From Deltaproteobacteria bacterium (GTDB lineage Bacteria; Myxococcota; Myxococcia; SLRQ01), in the NCBI GenBank assembly GCA_029210625.1, contig JARGFU010000009.1, positions 168,118 through 232,117 of the forward strand: a stretch of DNA of 64,000 nucleotides, read 5' to 3'. Each line of letters starts with the position of its first letter. Within the stretch, counting starts at the first letter, position 1. The translations under genes were made by a program, and so were the position numbers. The notes under the pieces were generated by a model, which made no database searches, was not told the DNA's origin, and worked only from the letters and a program-made list of their open reading frames with translations. Positions 15,790-24,863 of the stretch are shown here, in pieces.

Positions 15790-15917
15790 GCGGAACTCCT
15801 TTCCGGATGTGTCCCACTAGCGTTCTCTTTGTACTCGACAGTGATCAGACCTCTTTGGATCGGGTCCCGTCAAGCATCACCGGCGATATCCAATATGAGT
15901 CCAAGGCCTCGAAATCT

Positions 15918-15935
15918 CTGTGATTGTAATCACAG
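15918..15935. promoter_or_regulatory. CRP/FNR-type operator palindrome
   Basis: Perfect inverted repeat CTGTGATT-GT-AATCACAG, which contains TGTGA-N6-TCACA, the core consensus of CRP-family sites. It lies between a barrel-like gene and the LPP20-like gene. The spacing to that start leaves room for a promoter; a TTGACG hexamer occurs between them. It most likely controls the leftward LPP20/FlgT-N-like/PEGA/FecR operon. Confidence 0.6.
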
Positions 15936-15979
15936 GGACTCATTCGGCTCCGCAGCGCTCCGACGGGAGGCGGCCCGGT

Positions 15980-16651
15980 CTATTCGCCGCCGCCCCAGCG
16001 GAAGCCGAAACCGAGGACCACGTCGGTGACCCAGCCCCGCCGCAGCACCTGCAGCTCGACCACCGGCTCGGCCCGGGTCCAGGGCCAGGCCAGCTGCACC
16101 CGGCCTCCGAAGACGGGGCGCAGGCTGGTGCTGGTCTCGGTCTGAACCCCGCCCGCCTCGACGCGCTGGAGGGTGGAGCCCAGCGCCACCCCGCCGAGGC
16201 CGCCCAGCTCGAGATCAGCCTCTCCCAGCCGCAGAAGCACCGAGATCGAGCCCTGCGCCGCCAGCAGGATCTGGCGCACCGTGAGCACCGAGGTGCTCCG
16301 GCGGTGCCAGCTGGCGAGCCCCCAGGCCTGGAGGCGCAGGCTTCCCAGCGCCACCCCTCCCCCGCCGGCCAGGCCCGGCGCGAGGGCCGGGCTCTCCCGC
16401 TTCGGGGACCCCAGGGCCCAGATCCCCATCACCACGCTCCCCAGGGGCCGCAGCCCCCGCCGCCCCCGGGGGCGCGCCTCGCGCTCGCCCTCGGCGGCCT
16501 CCGGCCGGGCCGGCGCCGGTCCGAGATCCACCTCCTCCAGGGAGGTCTCCTCCTCCCCCTCCTCGCCCAAGGGGGCCCACTGCGCGTGGGCCGCAGGGGC
16601 GGCGAGCAGCGCCGTCAGGAAAAGGGCGATCGGGGGGAGGCGCCGCATCAT
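15980..16651 (-). CDS. Hypothetical exported protein, barrel-like
   Basis: A 223-residue protein with a signal peptide (about 1-23, PAAHAQ) and an acidic, Pro/Arg-rich linker to about 65. The rest is a series of short amphipathic strands rich in Gly, Val and Leu (GGVALGSLRLQAWG, SISVLLRLGEADLELGGLG, GGRVQLAWPW) ending in VVLGFGFRWGGGE. The pattern suits a small outer-membrane beta-barrel, but the last residue is not the usual aromatic. No family is recognised. It is four bases after the upstream protease gene stop, so the two are probably co-transcribed. Confidence 0.65.
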   Translation of the reverse strand: MMRRLPPIALFLTALLAAPAAHAQWAPLGEEGEEETSLEEVDLGPAPARPEAAEGEREARPRGRRGLRPLGSVVMGIWALGSPKRESPALAPGLAGGGGVALGSLRLQAWGLASWHRRSTSVLTVRQILLAAQGSISVLLRLGEADLELGGLGGVALGSTLQRVEAGGVQTETSTSLRPVFGGRVQLAWPWTRAEPVVELQVLRRGWVTDVVLGFGFRWGGGE

Positions 16652-16655
16652 CGCT

Positions 16656-17843
16656 TCAGGGACACCCGTTCACGGGCCCGGCGGCGGCGAAGCGCTCGCC
16701 GAGGATCCGGCAGACCCGGGCCTGGAAGGGGGCGCCCTCGCCGGCGCTGGCGGCCGCGAGGACGGCGAGGAAGTCGGGCACGGTGAAGGTGCCCACCCTC
16801 TGGATGGCCCATTCGAGCGCGGCGGGCAGCGCCGCCAGCGCGGCGAGGACCCAGCGGTCGGCGACGCCCGGGTCCTCGCTCTCGGCGCGGATGCGCCAGA
16901 GGGCGCTGGCGAGGACCGCCCCCAGGAGGTAGGGGTCGAAGCCCGTGAGGTTCTGCTCCGCGTCCGCCATGGCCTGGGTGTAGAGGCGGGCCACCGAGAC
17001 GTCCCGCCGGTCGCTCTCCGAGGGGAGCGTCAGGGCGATGAAGTCGGGATCCCCCGTGACCCAGGCCCCGAAGTAGTCGGCCAGCCCCTCGTTGAAGCCC
17101 GCCAGCCGGGCCTGCGCCGGCCCGTCGAGGGAGAGGGTCCGCCAGGAGAGGGGCTCGAAGTCGTCCACCAGGCAGGACCAGATGCCGTGGCTGTACTCGT
17201 GGGCGATGATCCCCTGGTTCATGGCCATCGCGAGGGTCGGGAACGCGTCGTGGGGGAGGAAGAAGATCGAGCCCATCAGGGGCATGAAGAAGGCGTTGTC
17301 GTGCTGCTTGCCCCCCACCCCGCCCGCGCGCTCGATGAAGGTGAGGTCGTAGTAGGTGGGCAGCCGGGCCAGGCAGGCGGGCGGCAGGCCGGCGCCCACC
17401 GCCGCGCGTCGGGCGCGGGCCACGTGGGCGTAGGCGGTGGCCATCCCGAGGGAGTGGTAGTCCTCGGCCAGCCAGACCGTCTGCGCGCCCCCCGCGCTCT
17501 CCAGGGTGCCGGGGCTGAACATCGCCCGGGGAGGCCGGCCCCTCCGGCGGACCATCGCCTCCTTCACGTCGTCCAGGGTGAGGAGCTCGCCGGCCTCGAT
17601 GCCTCGGGCGATCTCGTCGTGATCGAGGACCAGCTTCGCTCCGGCCAGCACCTCCACGCCGGGGCCGCGGAGGTGAGCCAGGGACTCGATCTCCGGCAGC
17701 TCGGTCGGGACGATGGCGTAGGTCCCCGGCGTCTCACCGGGGCCGAGCACCCCCACCGTCACCGGACCCGAGACGTCGGGCCCGCACCCCGCCGCGAGGA
17801 GCAGCAGGATCGTCGGTAGGCAGCGCGGCGGACGAGAGGCCAT
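16656..17843 (-). CDS. Zinc metalloprotease-like lipoprotein (HEYSH motif)
   Basis: A 395-residue predicted lipoprotein. The start at 17843 gives a signal peptide with lipobox LLAAGC (Cys at about 20); the longer upstream frame overlaps the PilZ gene in antiphase and is rejected. HEYSHGIW at about 215-222 is an HExxH zinc site, and NEGLADYFGAW about 40 residues later supplies the downstream Glu. This is the gluzincin layout of M4/M36-type peptidases. The substrate is unknown. Its role may be processing of surface or secreted proteins. It precedes the barrel-like gene at 15980-16651 by four bases. Confidence 0.82.
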   Translation of the reverse strand: MASRPPRCLPTILLLLAAGCGPDVSGPVTVGVLGPGETPGTYAIVPTELPEIESLAHLRGPGVEVLAGAKLVLDHDEIARGIEAGELLTLDDVKEAMVRRRGRPPRAMFSPGTLESAGGAQTVWLAEDYHSLGMATAYAHVARARRAAVGAGLPPACLARLPTYYDLTFIERAGGVGGKQHDNAFFMPLMGSIFFLPHDAFPTLAMAMNQGIIAHEYSHGIWSCLVDDFEPLSWRTLSLDGPAQARLAGFNEGLADYFGAWVTGDPDFIALTLPSESDRRDVSVARLYTQAMADAEQNLTGFDPYLLGAVLASALWRIRAESEDPGVADRWVLAALAALPAALEWAIQRVGTFTVPDFLAVLAAASAGEGAPFQARVCRILGERFAAAGPVNGCP

Positions 17844-17866
17844 CCGCCGCAGTCTACCCTCGCCGG

Positions 17867-18244
17867 CTAGTTCGCGCGCGGGAGGCTCCGCCGTCGGCGG
17901 CGGCGGCGGGCCACGTAGGCCGCGATCAGGGTGCGGTAGCGCTCGGGCATGGCGGTGAAGCGGATGCCGGAGCCTTCCCGGCCGTCCTCCCCCACCTCTC
18001 GCACGATCTCGCCGCTGGCCCAGATGACCTCGCGGCTGCCGGGCAGCGCGAACTCGAGGTGCACCTCCTTGCCCTCGAGCGCCGGCTCGATGAGGCTGCG
18101 CAGGTAGATGCCTCCGATGGAGATGTTCCGGGTCCGGCACATGAAGGGCTCGTCACCGACGATCTTGTTCAGGAAGATGTCGAGCGGTGCCCGCTGCTGC
18201 CGTCGCGTCCGCTCCTCGCTCCAGGTCTTCTCGGCTGCAATCAC
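17867..18244 (-). CDS. PilZ-domain protein
   Basis: A 125-residue cytoplasmic protein. The start is a GTG at 18244, preceded by AAGGAGG at 7 bases; an ATG far upstream is rejected. RRQQRAPLDIFLN carries the RxxxR c-di-GMP-binding arm, and TRNISIGGIYLRS matches the (D/N)xSxxG motif. The tail is Arg-rich (ARRRRRRRSL), perhaps for nucleic-acid or membrane contact. The domain is expected to bind c-di-GMP, with the effector target unknown. A TTGACG-N16-TAGGTT promoter candidate lies 89-116 bases upstream, divergent from the REC-DUF4388 gene. Confidence 0.88.
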   Translation of the reverse strand: MIAAEKTWSEERTRRQQRAPLDIFLNKIVGDEPFMCRTRNISIGGIYLRSLIEPALEGKEVHLEFALPGSREVIWASGEIVREVGEDGREGSGIRFTAMPERYRTLIAAYVARRRRRRRSLPRAN

Positions 18245-18332
18245 GGTGGCTCCTCCTTCGAGTGGGCCTTTTCGGGGGGTGGTGGGACTCGGGTCTCCCT
18301 CGGTCTCCCCGGAGAGGCGTTGTCCTACCTCC

Positions 18333-18360
18333 AACCTACCGACCCCCCGGCGGCCGTCAA
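18333..18360 (-). promoter_or_regulatory. Promoter candidate for the PilZ gene
   Basis: Minus-strand -35 TTGACG (18360-18355), 16-base spacer and -10 TAGGTT (18338-18333). The same TAGG-type -10 recurs in other gaps of the window. The last two bases of the neighbouring U8 tract coincide with the TT of the -35. Confidence 0.45.
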
Positions 18361-18397
18361 AAAAAAGGCCCACCGCGGATCGAAGCAGTTCGGTGGG
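18359..18397 (-). terminator. Intrinsic terminator facing the PilZ gene
   Basis: On the minus strand a 7-bp GC-rich stem CCCACCG/CGGTGGG (18391-18397 with 18369-18375) is followed by CC and eight T (18366-18359). This is the clearest intrinsic terminator in the window. It lies between divergent genes, so it would stop antisense RNA leaving the REC-DUF4388 gene, or act as an attenuator. Confidence 0.65.
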
Positions 18398-18426
18398 GCT
18401 GGCAAGTGCCCGGAAATCGCGGTTGA

Positions 18427-19878
18427 ATGGCCGCAATGGCCGCGCGGATCCTCGTCGTGGACGACCACATCGAGCTCGCCACGCTCCTGGGCACAGCGCT
18501 CGAGGGACGGGGGCACGTGATCGAGCTGGCCCACAGCGGAGAGGAGGCCCTCCAGGCCGTCCGCGTGCAGCGGCCCGACGCCGCGGTCGTCGACCTGCTC
18601 CTGCCGGACATGCTGGGCACCGACGTGATCGACGCCCTGGTGGCCTCCGAGCCGCCGATCCCCGTCATCGCGATCTCGGGCGTCTTCCGGGGACCCTCCG
18701 GCAGCCACGCCGCGGTCGAGGAGCACGGGGCGCACCTCTTCCTCGAGAAGCCCTTCAGCACCAAGGCCCTCCTGGACGGGATCGCGGACCTGGTCGGCGC
18801 GACCGCCGAGGTGCCGGTGGAGATCGCCGAGGAGGACGCGGCCGAGGAGGCGCTGATCGAGCTGGAGCTCTCCGAGGCCATCGAGATCGACGAGGAGGAG
18901 CTGCAGCCGACCAACCCGCCCTCCCCTCCGGTGGCCTACGAGGCGCCCCTGACCTACGAGGCGCCGCTCCCCGAGCCCGGTCCGGCGCCCGAGCGCCGCA
19001 GCGCGGGGAAGCTGGCCCGGATGGGCTTCGTCGAGGATCTGGCGGGCGAGGCCGACCCCGGCCCCGCGCCGGATCGTTCGGCGAGGGCGCGGCTCCCCCG
19101 CCCCCCCCCGGAGCCGGCCACTCCGACCCGGCCCGCGGCGCGCTCCGGCGACCTCGCCCTCACCCGGGTCCCCCGCCTCATCGCCGCGCAGACCCTCGCC
19201 CGCACGACCGGCAGCCTGGTCCTGCGGCGCGGCAAGGCCACGAAGGCCATCTACTTCCAGAACGGTGAGCCGGTCTACGCGGCCTCCAACCTCGCCCGGG
19301 ACCGCCTGCTCTCCTTCGCCGTGCGGCGCGGCAAGCTCGCCCGGGAGGACGCCGAGGCGGCCATGGAGATCGCCCGGGAGACCCAGAAGAAGACCGGCCA
19401 GATCCTCCTGGAGATGGACGTCCTCGATCGGGACGAGCTCACCGCGCTGGTGAAGGACCAGCTCCGGAGCCTCCTCTGGAGCACCTTCGACTGGCGGGAG
19501 GGCAGCTACCAGCAGCGCCCCGAGAAGGGCACCCGCTCGAACGTCGGCATGGGTCTGCCCCTCGGGAGGCTCGTCCTCCAGGGCATCGCCGAGACCCTCT
19601 CCCTCGAGGCCCTCCAGGACTGGCTCCCCGAGACCACCGTGCTGGGCCCGGGCACCGCCCCGACCGTCCCCCTCGAGGAGCTCGACCTCGACTCCGGCAC
19701 CGCCCACCTCCTGGTGGCCGCCGATGGCACCAAGACCGTGCGCGACCTGCTGGCCCTCGCCGCTCCGCTGCCCGAGCGCGAGGTCCTCGCCTTCCTCGCC
19801 GGCCTCGAGGCGCTGGGCATCCTCGTGACCCGCGATCAGATGCTCACGAGCCTCTCGCGGGTCGGCTTCCTGATCTGA
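18427..19878 (+). CDS. Response regulator with REC and DUF4388 (PATAN) domains
   Basis: A 483-residue cytoplasmic regulator. The N-terminal receiver domain (about 6-125) has the acidic pair D12-D13, phospho-acceptor D56 (in VVDLLLP) and K108 in LEKPF. An acidic then Pro-rich linker follows (about 130-245). DUF4388/PATAN (about 245-365, DLALTRVPRLIAAQTLARTTGSL begins it) and a C-terminal helical domain complete it. There is no DNA-binding domain. Such proteins transmit kinase signals by protein contacts, and in myxobacteria they are common near motility and polarity genes. It is one of few plus-strand genes and ends one base before the typA stop on the other strand. Confidence 0.9.
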   Translation: MAAMAARILVVDDHIELATLLGTALEGRGHVIELAHSGEEALQAVRVQRPDAAVVDLLLPDMLGTDVIDALVASEPPIPVIAISGVFRGPSGSHAAVEEHGAHLFLEKPFSTKALLDGIADLVGATAEVPVEIAEEDAAEEALIELELSEAIEIDEEELQPTNPPSPPVAYEAPLTYEAPLPEPGPAPERRSAGKLARMGFVEDLAGEADPGPAPDRSARARLPRPPPEPATPTRPAARSGDLALTRVPRLIAAQTLARTTGSLVLRRGKATKAIYFQNGEPVYAASNLARDRLLSFAVRRGKLAREDAEAAMEIARETQKKTGQILLEMDVLDRDELTALVKDQLRSLLWSTFDWREGSYQQRPEKGTRSNVGMGLPLGRLVLQGIAETLSLEALQDWLPETTVLGPGTAPTVPLEELDLDSGTAHLLVAADGTKTVRDLLALAAPLPEREVLAFLAGLEALGILVTRDQMLTSLSRVGFLI

Positions 19879-19879
19879 C

Positions 19880-21745
19880 CTAGCGGTCCAGCTCGCCGGC
19901 CTCGCGCTTGCGGTCGCGGACCTCGCGGTGCCGGGTGACGGCGTCCAGCGCGCGCTTGCGGATCCGGATCACCTTCGGGGTGACCTCGACCAGCTCGTCG
20001 TCCCGGATCCACTCCAGGGCCCGCTCGAGGCTCATCTGCCGGGGCGGCGTGAGCAGCACGGCGTCGTCCTTGCCGGCGGCCCGGATGTTGGTGAGCTTCT
20101 TGGTCCGGCAGACGTTCACGTTCAGGTCGTTGTTGCGGTTGTGCTCGCCGACGACCATTCCGTCGTAGACCGGCACGCCCGAACCGATGAAGAAGACGCC
20201 CCGATCCTCGAGGGAGAAGAGCCCGTAGGGCACCGAGACGCCCTGCCGGTCGGAGACCAGCGCGCCACTCGAGCGGCGCACCAGCGGCCCGGCCCACTCG
20301 TCCCAGGTGTCGAAGATCGTGTGGAAGATCCCCTCCCCCTTGGTCTCGGTGAGGAAGCGGGGCCCCAGCCCCACCAGCGCGCGGGTCGGGATCCGCCACT
20401 CCATCTTGGTGCGGCCCGAGCCGGCGTCCTCCATGGCCAGCATCCTCCCCTTTCGCTCCCCCAGGATGGTGGAGATGCCGCCCACCGCCTGGGTGGGCAG
20501 GTCGAAGAAGAGGATCTCGTAGGGCTCGAGGATCTGGCCGTTCTCCTTGTGCAGCACCGGCGTGGGGGCGCTGACGGTCAGCTCGTAGCCCTCCCGCCGC
20601 ATGCTCTCCACCAGCACCGCCAGCTGCAGCTCGCCCCGCCCCGAGACCTTGAAGCCCTCCATCTCGGGGAGCTTCTCGATCTGGATGGCGACGTTGCGCC
20701 GGTCCTCCTTCTCGAGGCGGGCCTGGAGGTGGCGGTTGGTCAGGTAGCGTCCGTCCTTGCCGGCGTAGGGGCCGTCGTTGACCCGGAAGACCATCGAGAG
20801 GGTCGGCGGATCGACCGTCAGGCGCGGCAGGGCCCGGACCTTCTCGGCCTCGCAGATGGTGTCCCCGACGGTCACCTCCTCGATCCCCGAGACCAGGACG
20901 ATCTCGCCGGCCGAGACCTGCTCCACGGTCCGCCGGGCCATCCCGGAGTAGACCCCGAGGGTGGCGATGGTCCCGTTGATGGTCTGGCCCTCGTCCTGGC
21001 AGACGGTCACCCGCTGGTTGGTGCGCAGGCGCCCGGCGTGCAGGCGGCCGATGGCCAGCCGTCCGAGGTAGTCGTCATGGTCGAGGTTGCTGACCAGCAG
21101 CTGAGGCGGGTCGTCCTCCGAGCCGACCTCCGGAGGCGGGAGGGTCTCGATCAGGGTCTCGTAGAGGGCCTTCAGATCCGTCGCGGTCTTCAGCTCCTCC
21201 AGGCTGCGGGCCGCCTTCCCGTCCCGGGCGATGGCGTAGATCACCGGGAACTCGATCTCGCTGTCGGCGGCGTCGAGATCGATGAAGAGGGCGTAGACCT
21301 CGTCGAGGACCTCCTCCGGGCGGGCGTCCTGGCGATCGACCTTGTTGATCACCAGCACCACCGGGAGGTTCTTCTTCAGGCTCTTCTGGAGCACGAAGCG
21401 GGTCTGGGGCAGCGGCCCCTCGGCCGCGTCCACCAGGAGGAGCACCCCGTCCACGAGGTTCAGCGCCCGCTCGACCTCGCCGCCGAAGTCGGCGTGCCCG
21501 GGGGTGTCGACCAGGGTGATCCGGTGACCCTCCCACTCGAGGGCGGCGGCCTTGGCGAGGATGGTGATGCCCCGCTCCCGCTCCTGATCCATGGAGTCCA
21601 TGACCCGGTCGATGGCCTCCTTCCGGGCGAGCGCGCCGCTCTGCCGGAGGAGGTGGTCCACGAGGGTCGTCTTGCCGTGGTCGACGTGCGCAACGATCCC
21701 CACGTTGCGCAGACGCCCGGCGCCTGCACGCGAAATCTCGCTCAC
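19880..21745 (-). CDS. typA: Ribosome-associated GTPase TypA/BipA
   Basis: A 621-residue translational GTPase related to EF-G, involved in ribosome assembly and stress or cold adaptation. G1 is [15 protein letters not shown] (about 19-33), followed by switch [21 protein letters not shown] and NKVD. The later OB, domain III ([23 protein letters not shown]) and C-terminal parts are complete. It follows the last envelope gene (231-residue barrel) by 27 bases, so it may be read from the gliding-type operon. Its end is one base from the end of the REC-DUF4388 gene on the opposite strand. Confidence 0.97.
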   Translation of the reverse strand: MSEISRAGAGRLRNVGIVAHVDHGKTTLVDHLLRQSGALARKEAIDRVMDSMDQERERGITILAKAAALEWEGHRITLVDTPGHADFGGEVERALNLVDGVLLLVDAAEGPLPQTRFVLQKSLKKNLPVVLVINKVDRQDARPEEVLDEVYALFIDLDAADSEIEFPVIYAIARDGKAARSLEELKTATDLKALYETLIETLPPPEVGSEDDPPQLLVSNLDHDDYLGRLAIGRLHAGRLRTNQRVTVCQDEGQTINGTIATLGVYSGMARRTVEQVSAGEIVLVSGIEEVTVGDTICEAEKVRALPRLTVDPPTLSMVFRVNDGPYAGKDGRYLTNRHLQARLEKEDRRNVAIQIEKLPEMEGFKVSGRGELQLAVLVESMRREGYELTVSAPTPVLHKENGQILEPYEILFFDLPTQAVGGISTILGERKGRMLAMEDAGSGRTKMEWRIPTRALVGLGPRFLTETKGEGIFHTIFDTWDEWAGPLVRRSSGALVSDRQGVSVPYGLFSLEDRGVFFIGSGVPVYDGMVVGEHNRNNDLNVNVCRTKKLTNIRAAGKDDAVLLTPPRQMSLERALEWIRDDELVEVTPKVIRIRKRALDAVTRHREVRDRKREAGELDR

Positions 21746-21772
21746 TACTTTGCTACTTCCTGGATGGGTGCG

Positions 21773-22468
21773 TCAGAAGACGTACTTGAAGCGAGCCGCG
21801 ATCTCGAGTCCGATGATGTTCGCCCCGCCCGCGGAGCGGAAGCGTGCCCCCAGATCCGCTCCGATGACGAAGTGGTTCAGGTAGGTATGAAGCTCGGTCG
21901 TCGCCAGCAGCCCGCCGCCGAAGCCGAGGGCGAGCCGGTTGGGAACCACCCCCCGCTGGTGCTCGGGCACCGGGCCCACGGCGGCGATCCCGCCGAGGAG
22001 CTTGCCGCCCACGAACCACTGCTGGGTCATGGGGTGGCTGTAGCCGAAGAAGACGTCGGCGGTGGTCAGCGAGAACGAGTCGGCGCCCTCGGTCACCATC
22101 CCGGGGTTGTTGACCTGGTTGCCGCAGACGTCGGCCAGGCAGGCGCCGGCGACCGATCCCATCCCCAGGCGCAGCCCGAGGGTCAGGCGGTCGGTGAGGT
22201 CGTAGCCCACCCCCAGCCCGAGGAAGGGCTGACCGTCGGAGACCCCACCCGGCCCGAAGGCGAAGTAGGTGCCGACGCTGAAGTCGGTGTAGAGCCCACG
22301 GTGCGGCTCGATCGGCACGCCCAGGGGGGGCACGGCGATCTGCCGCTTGGCCTCGTCGTCGGTGGGCGGCGCGCCGCCCTCCTGGGCGAGGGCCGGAGCC
22401 GAGAGGGCCAGGAACAGGCCCGCGAGCATGGCCCGCGAGGCCCACTTCTTCGAAAGGGTCGCACCCAT
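21773..22468 (-). CDS. Outer-membrane beta-barrel-like protein, end of glt-type operon
   Basis: A 231-residue exported protein with a signal peptide (PALAQ at about 28). It has many alternating-hydrophobic strands (LYTDFSVGTYFAFG, LGVGYDLTDRLTLGLRLG, GADLGARFR) and ends in an aromatic residue (ARFKYVF), typical of an outer-membrane barrel. One Cys pair (ACLADVCG) could form a disulfide. ATG 22468 is chosen over the GTG three bases before it because GGGG lies 8 bases upstream. It follows gltG by 17 bases. A role as a GltH- or GltA/B-type barrel is inferred from position only. Confidence 0.75.
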   Translation of the reverse strand: MGATLSKKWASRAMLAGLFLALSAPALAQEGGAPPTDDEAKRQIAVPPLGVPIEPHRGLYTDFSVGTYFAFGPGGVSDGQPFLGLGVGYDLTDRLTLGLRLGMGSVAGACLADVCGNQVNNPGMVTEGADSFSLTTADVFFGYSHPMTQQWFVGGKLLGGIAAVGPVPEHQRGVVPNRLALGFGGGLLATTELHTYLNHFVIGADLGARFRSAGGANIIGLEIAARFKYVF

Positions 22469-22485
22469 CACGCTGTCCCCTCTTC

Positions 22486-24393
22486 CTAGTTGCTGGGCTT
22501 GAAGATCCAGGGGTACGTGACCTGCACGATGCCGCCGCCCTTGGGCTGCGGGAAGCGCCAGCGCTTCACCCGGGTGATGATGCAGTTCTCGACCTCGGAG
22601 TTGCCCATCGTCGTCTGGGCCACCGTGGCCTTCGCCACCGCACCGGTCGCGTCGATGATCCAGAGGATCGCGATCTTGCCGTAGAGGTTCGGGTCCTTCT
22701 GCAGCTCGCGCTCGTAGCAGTACTTGATCTCGTTCTGGTGCCGCCGGACGATCCGGGCGATGACCTCCTTGTCGAGGCCGCCCTTGACGATGGTGGTGCC
22801 GGAGCTCAGGTTGCTCTTGCCGCGGCCCTTGCCGCCGAGATCGACCGAGCCGTAGCCACCGCGGCCGCGGCCGCCACCCTTGGTGCCCAGGCCGCCGATG
22901 CCGAGCGCGGAGCCACCGCCACCGGGGCCGGTGCCGCGAGAGCCGAGGCCGCCGACGCCGTGGGCGTCACCCATGCCGGCGCCACCCTGCAGGCCGCCCA
23001 GCGCGTTGTTGATGCCGGTGCCGAGGCCGCCGGGACCGAAGACGTTGGAGGCGGCGCCGTCGTCCGGCGCGTTGAGGGCTGCCAGCAGGCCGGACTGCAT
23101 GACCTTCTTGCGATCCTCTTCCCGCTTGTCGACGTCGACCACGGGGGCGCCCTTCTTCGAGGGAGCGGCCTCCTTCTTGACCTCTTCCTTCTTGCCGAAC
23201 TTGCCCTCGTCGTCCTTGGCCTTCTTGCCCTCCTCGATGCCCGAGAGGTCCTTGAACTTCTTCTTCTCGGTCTCCGGCGGCTTGATGATCAGCTTCGCGA
23301 AGCGGTTCGGGTTCTTGAAGAGATCCTCGGAGAGCTCCTCGGCGTTGATCGGCGTGAAGAGGAGCGCCGCGATGAAGAGGATGTGGGCCATGAACGAGGT
23401 CGAGAGGACCTTCGTGAAGTAGAAGTCCAGGGTCGTCCAGACGTTGGTGACGATCCGCTTGGAGGGCTTCACGTAGCGGACCACGAAGACGGTGTCGTCG
23501 ACGTAGATCATCGCCTGATCGTGGAGCCCGAGCTTGTAGGTGTAGCCCTTGAACTCGGTGTCGGCCCGCAGGGCCTTCCCGCGATCCTTCAGCTCGTCGA
23601 GGCCCACCGTGTCGCCGTCGCCGTCGCGGACCTTGAGGTCCATGCCCTCGGCGATCACCAGCTTCCAGGTGTCACCCTCGGCCTGGAGGAAGGGGAAGCG
23701 GTTCAGGGGGATGCGGTCGTTGGCGAGGTTGAAGTCGTTCTTCTTGCCGTCGCCGACGGTGACCTGCTTCTGGTTCAGCTCGAAGTGACCGAGACCGATG
23801 ATGGTGTCGGACCACACCATCACCACCTCGAGGAGCTTCGCCGCGGAGGTGGGGCGCTCGGACTCCGGGATCTCCTCGGAGAAGAGCTTCATGGTGTCGC
23901 CCTCGGGCTGCAGCGCCTGGACGATCTCGGTGGACTGCCGCTGCTCCTTGGAGGCGGGGGCGGCCACGGGCGCCTCGGCGGCGGCCTTCTTGGCCTTCTT
24001 CTTGTCCTTCTTGGCCGGCTTCTCGTCGCTCTCCGCCGCCGCCTCGGGCACCGAGACCACCTCGGTCATCTCCCGGCCGGCCTCGGCGCCGTCGCCGAAG
24101 GAGACGCGGATCTTGCAACCGCCGATCTCGACCACGTCGCCGCTGTCGATGGACTCCTCGCGGATCTCCTTGCCGCCGATGCGCGTCCCCGACTCGCTGC
24201 CGAGGTCGATCACCCGGATCCCCTTCTCGGGGTCCACCTTGATCATGGCGTGGATGCTCGAGACCTTGTCGTCGTCGAGCTGCACGTTGGCGGAGGCGCC
24301 CGAGCCGACGATGATGCTGTCCTGCTCGAAGGAGGCGTCCTGGACGTCGCCGTCCGCCTTGATGATCATCAACTGAATCTTCTGAGTCGCCAT
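22486..24393 (-). CDS. gltG: GltG-like FHA/TonB-type gliding motility protein
   Basis: A 635-residue inner-membrane protein spanning to the periplasm. The N-terminal FHA domain (about 25-98) has GSGASANVQLDDDKVSSIHA and the GSESGTRIGG turn, for phospho-Thr recognition. A Lys/Ala-rich linker, a second beta-rich domain and one membrane helix (about 335-355, AHILFIAALLFTPIN) follow. The periplasmic part has a Lys/Glu stretch, a Gly-rich hinge and an AgmX/PglI (TonB-like) C-terminus (about 540-635) with IKYCYERELQKDPNLYGK. M. xanthus GltG couples the cytoplasmic motor complex to the envelope. The flanking gltF-like and gltE genes fit the M. xanthus order gltD-E-F-G. Confidence 0.82.
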   Translation of the reverse strand: MATQKIQLMIIKADGDVQDASFEQDSIIVGSGASANVQLDDDKVSSIHAMIKVDPEKGIRVIDLGSESGTRIGGKEIREESIDSGDVVEIGGCKIRVSFGDGAEAGREMTEVVSVPEAAAESDEKPAKKDKKKAKKAAAEAPVAAPASKEQRQSTEIVQALQPEGDTMKLFSEEIPESERPTSAAKLLEVVMVWSDTIIGLGHFELNQKQVTVGDGKKNDFNLANDRIPLNRFPFLQAEGDTWKLVIAEGMDLKVRDGDGDTVGLDELKDRGKALRADTEFKGYTYKLGLHDQAMIYVDDTVFVVRYVKPSKRIVTNVWTTLDFYFTKVLSTSFMAHILFIAALLFTPINAEELSEDLFKNPNRFAKLIIKPPETEKKKFKDLSGIEEGKKAKDDEGKFGKKEEVKKEAAPSKKGAPVVDVDKREEDRKKVMQSGLLAALNAPDDGAASNVFGPGGLGTGINNALGGLQGGAGMGDAHGVGGLGSRGTGPGGGGSALGIGGLGTKGGGRGRGGYGSVDLGGKGRGKSNLSSGTTIVKGGLDKEVIARIVRRHQNEIKYCYERELQKDPNLYGKIAILWIIDATGAVAKATVAQTTMGNSEVENCIITRVKRWRFPQPKGGGIVQVTYPWIFKPSN

Positions 24394-24408
24394 GCGTGTG
24401 CTACCTGC

Positions 24409-24687
24409 CTAGAGGTTGTCCACCGAGGTCTGCAGCTCGGAGAGGAAGTCGTCGCGGAGCCGGATGAGGCTGCTGAACTTGGTCTTCTTGCGGTCCAGCA
24501 GGTAGGCCCCCTCGGGCTTGGTGAGCTCACCCTCGAGGGTGACGTCGTTGAAGTCGATGACGGTCTTGTCCGAGTACCGGACCCCGGCCTCTTCCTGGGC
24601 CACCGCCGCCGTCGCCCAGCCGAGCGCCGCCACCAGGGCGAAGGCGACCACCGCCGTCACCGCCATCTTCGTCCAAACCTTCTTCAT
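24409..24687 (-). CDS. gltF: GltF-like small exported protein
   Basis: A 92-residue protein with one N-terminal hydrophobic segment (about 6-25, AVTAVVAFALVAALGWA), probably a signal or anchor. The start at 24687 (MKKVWTK) is preferred because GGAG lies 8 bases upstream; the longer frame adds only a polar stretch. The C-terminal half reads VIDFNDVTLEGELTKPEG then KKTKFSSLIRLR, a pattern I associate with small proteins next to AgmX/PglI-type genes. The GltF name rests on position between gltE and gltG as in M. xanthus, and on small size. A 176-base gap to gltE leaves room for its own promoter. Confidence 0.6.
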   Translation of the reverse strand: MKKVWTKMAVTAVVAFALVAALGWATAAVAQEEAGVRYSDKTVIDFNDVTLEGELTKPEGAYLLDRKKTKFSSLIRLRDDFLSELQTSVDNL

Positions 24688-24863
24688 GCTCACCGCTCCA
24701 GCGTGTGCTGTGAATTTCCGCAATTGCTCGTGCTCTGTGGGGATCTTCGGCCGGATCTACGAGGCGCGGAGTCTACAGAAAGGCCTCGGTTTTTGCTTCC
24801 CACCGCGCACTTACTTTGACCCCGGGGCGCGGCGGGAGTTCCAGCCTAATTTCCCCAATGACT

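Noticed and set aside
18359..18366. A8 run as a phase-variable tract
   Set aside because: It is outside coding sequence and is better explained as the U-tract of a terminator.
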